A stretch of DNA of 11,425 bases. It comes from Fusobacteriales bacterium. Its GTDB lineage: Bacteria; Fusobacteriota; Fusobacteriia; Fusobacteriales; Leptotrichiaceae. Shown here piece after piece: positions 7,901 to 11,425 of this stretch. How positions within the stretch are numbered: the stretch's first letter is position 1; every line of letters starts with the position of its first letter. A program made the translations under genes and the position numbers. The stretch lies in NCBI GenBank assembly GCA_031285605.1, contig JAITVW010000211.1, forward strand, positions 1-11,425. The letters run 5' to 3'. The notes beneath the pieces were generated by a model, which saw only the letters and a list, made by a program, of their open reading frames with translations, made no database searches and had not been told where the DNA came from.

Positions 7901-8568
7901 ATTCCCAGATTTGTTTCATCAAAATCTCCTGATTTATCATATACTTTTAATTTATATGTAAGCTGGTTTCCCGGAATAAAATAGTCGGAACTTTTTGGTT
8001 TCCAGCTTATTGTATCTTCATTTTTCAATTCTTTGCCTTTAATCACAGCTACAGGGTTTAGCGTATTTTTATCTTCTCCTCTGTAAATTTTTAATTCATA
8101 TCCTGTAATATAATCGCTGTAATTAAGTTTTACCCTGAAATTCAGTTCTTCTTCAGTAAATTTTCTTCTGTTTACTACCGGACTGGTAAGCAGTTCCACA
8201 TTCATTTCAGGATCTGCTTTTATAACCTCGGCAGAAGTCCATATAGTTCCATTTCCCATATTTATTCTGTGGTTTTCTCTGTTTAACCGGGTTTCGTCAA
8301 ATTTATTATCCGATTCACTTTTATATAAAACTTCCTCTGTTTTTATTGTATCTGTTGCCAAACTTTCAGTATCCGGTACTACTTCATCAGAATCATCTGA
8401 CCCGTCAGTATTTTCAGTTTTACTTTTTTCATTTTCTCTGCTGTTTTTTATCCCAAATCCTTCAGAGTGATCAGGGATAGAGCTGTTTAAGCCCTTCCCC
8501 ATCACTATAAGTGAGTTTAGACACATCAAAAAAAGCAACAGAGATTTTTTATTTTTAAGATTCAACAT
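4900..8568 (-). CDS. Predicted outer-membrane beta-barrel protein of a DUF11-associated surface family
   Basis: A 1222-residue secreted protein. Residues 1-26 look like a signal peptide (Lys-rich start, hydrophobic 10-23). An acidic, Ser/Thr/Asp-rich linker follows (about 30-80), then two Ig-like beta domains (about 137-226 and 248-326). From about 330 comes a segment I recognise from proteobacterial DUF11-linked barrel proteins: FFGVGIADFTIG (331-342), FYPTYGDDS (417-425), EFLGTGGSLYFLK (508-520), ISVEVRNKNSG (531-541), GKDYEIDNYQGRITLRKPL (552-570) and ELYLVAEYDYEP (591-602). Residues 600-1222 are alternating polar/aromatic strands ending in Phe, the usual C-terminal sign of an outer-membrane barrel. 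The start is ATG at 8568, six bases after AGGTGAGG (8575-8582); an earlier ATG at 8616 would put 16 charged residues before the signal peptide. It starts one base after the upstream stop, so translation is probably coupled. Substrate and function are unknown. Confidence 0.82.
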   Translation of the reverse strand: MLNLKNKKSLLLFLMCLNSLIVMGKGLNSSIPDHSEGFGIKNSRENEKSKTENTDGSDDSDEVVPDTESLATDTIKTEEVLYKSESDNKFDETRLNRENHRINMGNGTIWTSAEVIKADPEMNVELLTSPVVNRRKFTEEELNFRVKLNYSDYITGYELKIYRGEDKNTLNPVAVIKGKELKNEDTISWKPKSSDYFIPGNQLTYKLKVYDKSGDFDETNLGIIDLISRKSKENTYDFGKEYNEQVYSNAELRIRNIKSTFGKVIISGNNLTNIQTLKINGDNYSIDKETGAVKAERLIPSGESDLLIQAIDKNGNTEEYNLKVEIDSRYFFGVGIADFTIGQYSNTGEYKDIDGNEMNGKLFKQGRIAFDGEAKFNDNLRGRLQFDTKDSEIKDLFDDFFKRDREDVFFRIREDNFYPTYGDDSIITNANSYLQQGKIFGQLEYKKSGIMWGTYGTGLSGPEFSQVNRTLYGAKGELISSKTTSFGEDKYNITAFGSEAETIHAKNEFLGTGGSLYFLKNGEVIRDTEKISVEVRNKNSGITEKVVYLAEGKDYEIDNYQGRITLRKPLKDHAADSYNDLIQEDGKSGSELYLVAEYDYEPRTSESLNNMTYGGRGSAWIGEHLRIGGTYIKEEKDNSSDYEIYGGDAVLRYSDGTYLRGEYSESKSRNIDNYFISYNGGLEFTDKNSNPPEKSRGRAYSLRGVLNLYDLNKNLFKPYGNEVNGWYLNVGNDFSGGQYSNDYALEAYGWEIKLNPADGLYFRTKYESTAKENYLDGRIENKESITGQTEYAVSEKLRLSAAMENKTEKMTNEEDKEALILAVRADYKVTSNLDIYGIIQEAVKQKNYDNRSLYRLGVESRWNNRLTVKAEGKLGDNNTSGAEITADYKITNNYSIYTGYDLWNSISKNSDKVVIGQRARITDKFSVYAENQFLKERDEKSYLESYGADYSLTDNYRAGVSYQYGKVNPNNGPSYDRTAVSLLSSFVKSNFQLQNKLEYRMDKGDATDEVQYVLLNSAGYKVTESLRFLAKGDYTVSKDKRTNRIVNEYAEAGIGIAYRPVYNNRFNMLGRYSYILNRENDSDRETSYLEEFKHIFEAEGNYKITKRFTTGMKTAVKFENDYYKTSDRRNIKVEKNFALLGFRQEYEVIKDWDLMAEYRFLADIGKNNNTENLKHGALAGVYKHIGENLKIGVGYNFSNFQDDLRDTDINAQGWFINIIGKF

Positions 8569-8569
8569 G

Positions 8570-9370
8570 CTATTCCTCACCTCTTTTCTTTGATTGTACT
8601 CCAAAGTTGAATTCATTTAATCCATATTGTGTTATTAATTTTACTCTGGGATTTTCGCTAATTACTTTCATTCCTTTCGGCAGTGATGCTTCATCTACTT
8701 TTATTATGAAATTTTTTCCTCTTTCCTTTTCTGCATATTCGTCAGAAATGTGATATCTTCCGTATTCATCTGTAGTTACAGTTATTCCGGTCGGAGTTTT
8801 TAATTTTGCACCTGCTATTCCCTCTTCCTGAATTCCGGCATTCTCTATTGTAATTTCCTGAATATACTTAGTACCGCTTCTTTTTATTTCTTTGCTTATA
8901 TAGAATTCCTGTGATGATATTCCTGACTTCATATTTCCCTTACTTTCCAGAGTACTTATTATTCCTTTATTATATATAAGATTCATTCCTTCTTTTGTCG
9001 TAATTGTCATGAATGTTTCCCGTATCTCGGAAGTTTTTATTTCTGTTCTCACAATTACTTTATTTACTCCTTTTAAAGTCTTGTTTAATGATTTCCCTTC
9101 CATTTTTTCTATCTTTATACCGTTAAAAATCAAATCATTATTATTAACCTTCTTTCTTGATATTTCTTTGCCTGATGCGTCCAGCATAATTAATTCTGCT
9201 GTATCATCGACATAATCTGATTCGTTTACCACATCTTTAATTATTATATTATTTGCTCCCGCATCATTTTGTATTCCGTCTCCATTTACATCTTCAAAGA
9301 CTTTTCCTATTATACTTGCACTATTCGCAATACTGTTACCTGAATCGTTGCACTTGCAGCGCCGGTCACT
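8570..9370 (-). CDS. 3' part of frameshifted DUF11 / SdrD-B surface protein gene
   Basis: This frame is open from 9370 to the TAG at 8572-8570 but has no ribosome site. It reads NSASIIGKVFEDVNGDGIQ from about 9330, the typical start of an SdrD-B-like domain, with the calcium-loop-like DVNGDGIQND (9292-9263). After a beta-rich middle comes IAGAKLKTPTGITVTTDEYG, then KNFIIKVDEASLPKGMKVI, SENPRVKL and LNEFNFGVQ. This order is what I know from proteobacterial DUF11 proteins, where it follows the DUF11 repeats in the same chain (TTDxxGRxH, NFILKLDxxTLPTGY, TENPRV, NFG). It should therefore be the C-terminal part of the upstream protein, placed in another frame by a one-base change in 9312-9370. 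A GTG at 9232 could open a 220-residue reading frame, but it lies inside the domain and has no Shine-Dalgarno sequence. Confidence 0.78.
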   Translation of the reverse strand, partial: SDRRCKCNDSGNSIANSASIIGKVFEDVNGDGIQNDAGANNIIIKDVVNESDYVDDTAELIMLDASGKEISRKKVNNNDLIFNGIKIEKMEGKSLNKTLKGVNKVIVRTEIKTSEIRETFMTITTKEGMNLIYNKGIISTLESKGNMKSGISSQEFYISKEIKRSGTKYIQEITIENAGIQEEGIAGAKLKTPTGITVTTDEYGRYHISDEYAEKERGKNFIIKVDEASLPKGMKVISENPRVKLITQYGLNEFNFGVQSKKRGEE

Positions 9371-11425
9371 TCACGGCTGTCTTCTCTGACAATTGCAGAT
9401 GTTTTGTATTTCCCCGTCTGTATTGCAGTTCCTATTTTAGCAGCATAAGTTATTATTATTTCTTCTTTAGGATTCAGATCGAAAGTACTGAAAATCACAT
9501 CTCCTGTATTAGATACCGATAGTCCGCCGCTTGCCTCCGATGTTGTTCTTAATTTTGAACTGTCCTTTTTATATGCCGCTGTCTCATCAATATAACCGAA
9601 TCCCACAGGCAGTATATTTTTAACATTTAATCCTGTTCTTGCCACTCTTCCCTTGTTATAAATCCTTACAGTATATTCTACCGTTTCTCCCAGCTCTGCT
9701 ATATTTTTTGAAGCTGTGATACTTACAGTCAGATCTGCCGCTTCAGGTTTTGCTTTTATGGATGCTGTTTTTAGCTCCGCTCCATTCAGATAACCGGTAT
9801 TTATAATATCATTATAAGCAGCTTTATGTATAACAGCAGAAACAATATATTCTACTTTTGAATTCGGTCCCAGATTAATAGTATCATTCAGATCGGAAGA
9901 TGTGGTTCCCGTTACACCATAAGCCTGACCGCTTACTACTTTTCCGCTTACTGTCCAGCCTTCAAAGGCATTTATTGTATTTCCGTCAAAATCAAAAGTT
10001 TCCTGTTCGAGCCTTATATCCTTTACTACATTTCCTTTAGCAATTGCATTCCCTTTATTCTCAACAGTAATTTTGTATTCTACTTTATCACCGGCAGTAT
10101 ATCCGTTTTCAAAGTTTGTGATTATTTCTTTTACTGCTGTTACTTTACTGTTATCCGTTACAGGATCTACAGATGGTGTTGACGGTTCTACGCTGTTTCC
10201 GTCGGCTAATCCTGTATTTGTGACTTTTCCTGCTGCATTTATATTTACTACTGCGCTTACTGTATATTCTACTACAGCTCCCGGTGACAATGCCAGTATA
10301 TCATTCAAATCACCCGCAGTGCTGCCAGTCACTCCTATACCTGTTCCGGCTGTAACAGCTCCTGTTATTGTCCAGCTTGTAAATGATTCTATGCTGTTTC
10401 CAAGTAAATCAGTCGTTTTCTGATCCGCTCTTATGTCTTTAATGCTATAATTATTTACAGGTAAAACTCCTGTATTTTTTAAAGTAATTCTGTATTCTAT
10501 AGTTTGACCCGGCATGTAGCCATTTAGCAAGTTTGTAACTAATTCTTTTTTTACTGTTACTTTACTTTTGTCATTTACAGGCTCTGCAGGCGGTGTTGAC
10601 GGTTCTATTCCGTTTCCGTCGGCTAATCCTGCATTCGTGATTTTTCCTGCCGCATCTGTATTTATTACCGCCGATATTGTATACTCTATCTTTCCTCCGG
10701 CAGATAATGATACAGTGTCATTTAAATCATCTGTAGTATTTGGTGTCACTCCTGTCCCTGTTCCATTTGTAACAGTACCTGTTATTGTCCATCCTGTAAA
10801 TGAATCTATTCTGTTTCCGCTTATATCTGTAGTTTTTTGATTGGTTCTTATATCCTTTATTTCGTAGCTGCTTACCAGTGTAGCACCTGTATTTTCCAGC
10901 AGTATTTTATACTGTACTGCCTGACCCGGTGTATAACCGTTTGATAAATCTGTTATCAATTCTTTTTTAGCTGAAATATTACTTTTATTATTTTCAGGAT
11001 TAACAGGAGGTGTTGATGGTTCTACAGGATTTCCATTTCCTACACCTTTATTAGTAATTTTACCTGCTGCATTAGTATTTATTACTGCTGTTATCAGATA
11101 TTCCGCTTTTCCACCCGAAGAAAGTGAAATTATATCATTTAAATCACCTGTAGTATTTAAAGTTATTCCCGTTGCCGAACCAGATATTACAGTTCCCGTT
11201 ATCTGCCAGCTTGTAAATGCATCTATTACTGTCCCATTCATATCTGTAGTTTTCTGATCTGTTCTTATATCTTTGACATTATATCCCAATGCTAAGACAG
11301 CACCTTGATTTTCAACTGTTATTTTGTATTGTACTGTCTGACCCGGTATATAGCCGTTTGATAAATCTGTTATCAGCTCTTTATTTATTCTGATATTATT
11401 TATATTATTTTCAGGCTCCTTCGGT
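9310..11425 (-). CDS. DUF11-repeat surface protein, partial, frameshifted at its C-terminal end
   Basis: The frame is open from the right edge (first full codon at 11424) to a TAA at 9312-9310, about 704 residues; the true start lies outside the window. It consists of four tandem 139-residue repeats, then a more ordinary DUF11 domain (about 9714-9330) with the typical LGETVEYTVRIYNKG, NVKNILPVGFGY and FDLNPKEEIIITYAAK pattern. DUF11 domains are extracellular beta sandwiches forming stalks of surface proteins. Linkers between repeats carry EPSTPP-type motifs. The last DUF11 strand ends SATIQVTV, after which the frame gives only LRIVQV and a stop, while the -1 frame continues into an SdrD-B-like domain. 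It is therefore probably one gene with the segment 9370-8570. A TTG at 11289 lies within the first repeat and is not a real start. Confidence 0.85.
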   Translation of the reverse strand, partial: PKEPENNINNIRINKELITDLSNGYIPGQTVQYKITVENQGAVLALGYNVKDIRTDQKTTDMNGTVIDAFTSWQITGTVISGSATGITLNTTGDLNDIISLSSGGKAEYLITAVINTNAAGKITNKGVGNGNPVEPSTPPVNPENNKSNISAKKELITDLSNGYTPGQAVQYKILLENTGATLVSSYEIKDIRTNQKTTDISGNRIDSFTGWTITGTVTNGTGTGVTPNTTDDLNDTVSLSAGGKIEYTISAVINTDAAGKITNAGLADGNGIEPSTPPAEPVNDKSKVTVKKELVTNLLNGYMPGQTIEYRITLKNTGVLPVNNYSIKDIRADQKTTDLLGNSIESFTSWTITGAVTAGTGIGVTGSTAGDLNDILALSPGAVVEYTVSAVVNINAAGKVTNTGLADGNSVEPSTPSVDPVTDNSKVTAVKEIITNFENGYTAGDKVEYKITVENKGNAIAKGNVVKDIRLEQETFDFDGNTINAFEGWTVSGKVVSGQAYGVTGTTSSDLNDTINLGPNSKVEYIVSAVIHKAAYNDIINTGYLNGAELKTASIKAKPEAADLTVSITASKNIAELGETVEYTVRIYNKGRVARTGLNVKNILPVGFGYIDETAAYKKDSSKLRTTSEASGGLSVSNTGDVIFSTFDLNPKEEIIITYAAKIGTAIQTGKYKTSAIVREDSREVTGAASATIQVTVLRIVQV
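9312..9370 (-). other. Zone of the reading-frame shift in the DUF11 protein gene
   Basis: The upstream frame is open down to TAA at 9312-9310; the downstream frame is open from 9370, just after a TGA at 9373-9371. Both are open only between, so the shift must lie here. Going from CAG GTA ACA GTA to an in-frame ATT GCG AAT AGT needs a -1 shift, as if one base had been lost. I see no homopolymer run or X-XXY-YYZ slippery heptamer in this zone. Confidence 0.75.
9715..11382 (-). repeat. Four tandem 417-bp (139-residue) DUF11-like coding repeats
   Basis: Units at 11382-10966, 10965-10549, 10548-10132 and 10131-9715 have exactly the same spacing: the Tyr codon of the NGY motif falls at 11352, 10935, 10518 and 10101, each 417 bases apart. 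Each unit has the order KEL(I/V)T-NGY-PGQ, Y-I/L-NTG, KDIR-QKTTD, SWTITG, DLND, EYTISAVINT-AAGKITN, DGN-EPSTPP, NDKSKV. The first three are most alike; the fourth is diverged (DFDGNTI, no EPSTPP linker). The array may continue beyond the right edge. Confidence 0.9.

Noticed and set aside
8505..8530. Lipobox in the barrel protein signal peptide (Cys16)
   Set aside because: The residues before Cys are Phe-Leu-Met, which does not fit the small residues required at -1 of a lipobox.
9232..9232. GTG as independent start of a 220-residue protein
   Set aside because: It has no Shine-Dalgarno sequence, and the same frame upstream encodes the conserved first strand of the domain, so a start here would cut the domain.
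9312..9370. Programmed -1 frameshift or slipped-strand phase variation as settled explanation
   Set aside because: There is no slippery heptamer and no long homopolymer or short tandem repeat; sequence error or mutation cannot be excluded.
11289..11289. TTG as start of the DUF11 protein
   Set aside because: The frame is open to the window edge and the upstream residues complete the first repeat; it is an internal Leu.
1..11425. CRISPR array, tRNA or rRNA genes
   Set aside because: No short direct repeats with regular spacers and no tRNA or rRNA signatures were seen; the only periodic repeats are the coding 417-bp units.

Overview
The window looks like a piece of a low-GC, diderm anaerobe of the phylum Fusobacteriota, most likely the Leptotrichiaceae and resembling Sebaldella. 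This is an inference from three things: AT-rich sequence with strong AGGAGG ribosome sites, Gram-negative outer-membrane barrel proteins, and PTS sugar genes beside large DUF11 surface proteins. No marker gene proves it.

Left part (1-1603): the first codons of a leftward fructose-6-phosphate aldolase/transaldolase-like gene (fsa/talC type), a divergent promoter region, and a complete gldA (NAD-dependent, Zn glycerol dehydrogenase) closed by a strong terminator.

Middle part (1604-4901): a glucitol/sorbitol uptake operon read rightwards: gutM (GTG start), srlA (EIIC2 subunit), srlE (EIIB plus second membrane domain), and srlD (sorbitol-6-phosphate 2-dehydrogenase, TTG start). The usual EIIA gene (srlB) is absent between srlE and srlD. 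The leader upstream of gutM has a sigma70-type promoter and an inverted pair of 12-bp elements, one lying inside an 18-bp palindrome. A related palindrome lies downstream of the fsa promoter. Together the genes suggest a route sorbitol -> sorbitol-6-P -> fructose-6-P -> dihydroxyacetone + glyceraldehyde-3-P, with GldA able to use NADH from SrlD to reduce dihydroxyacetone to glycerol. That pathway is an inference. The operon ends in a perfect 26-bp palindrome that serves as a bidirectional terminator and overlaps the stop codon of the convergent gene.

Right part (4900-11425): a leftward cell-surface locus. A large protein enters from the right edge with four 139-residue (417 bp) tandem DUF11-like repeats and one more ordinary DUF11 domain. 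It then continues, in a different reading frame, into an SdrD-B-like domain with a calcium-loop-like motif and a conserved beta domain. The two frames overlap between 9312 and 9370, so the gene as written is frameshifted. One base after its stop codon starts a 1222-residue secreted protein with two Ig-like domains and a large predicted outer-membrane beta-barrel ending in Phe. I recognise the paired families from proteobacterial DUF11 surface proteins, but know no established function or name. This stalk-plus-barrel pair is the least described system in the window.
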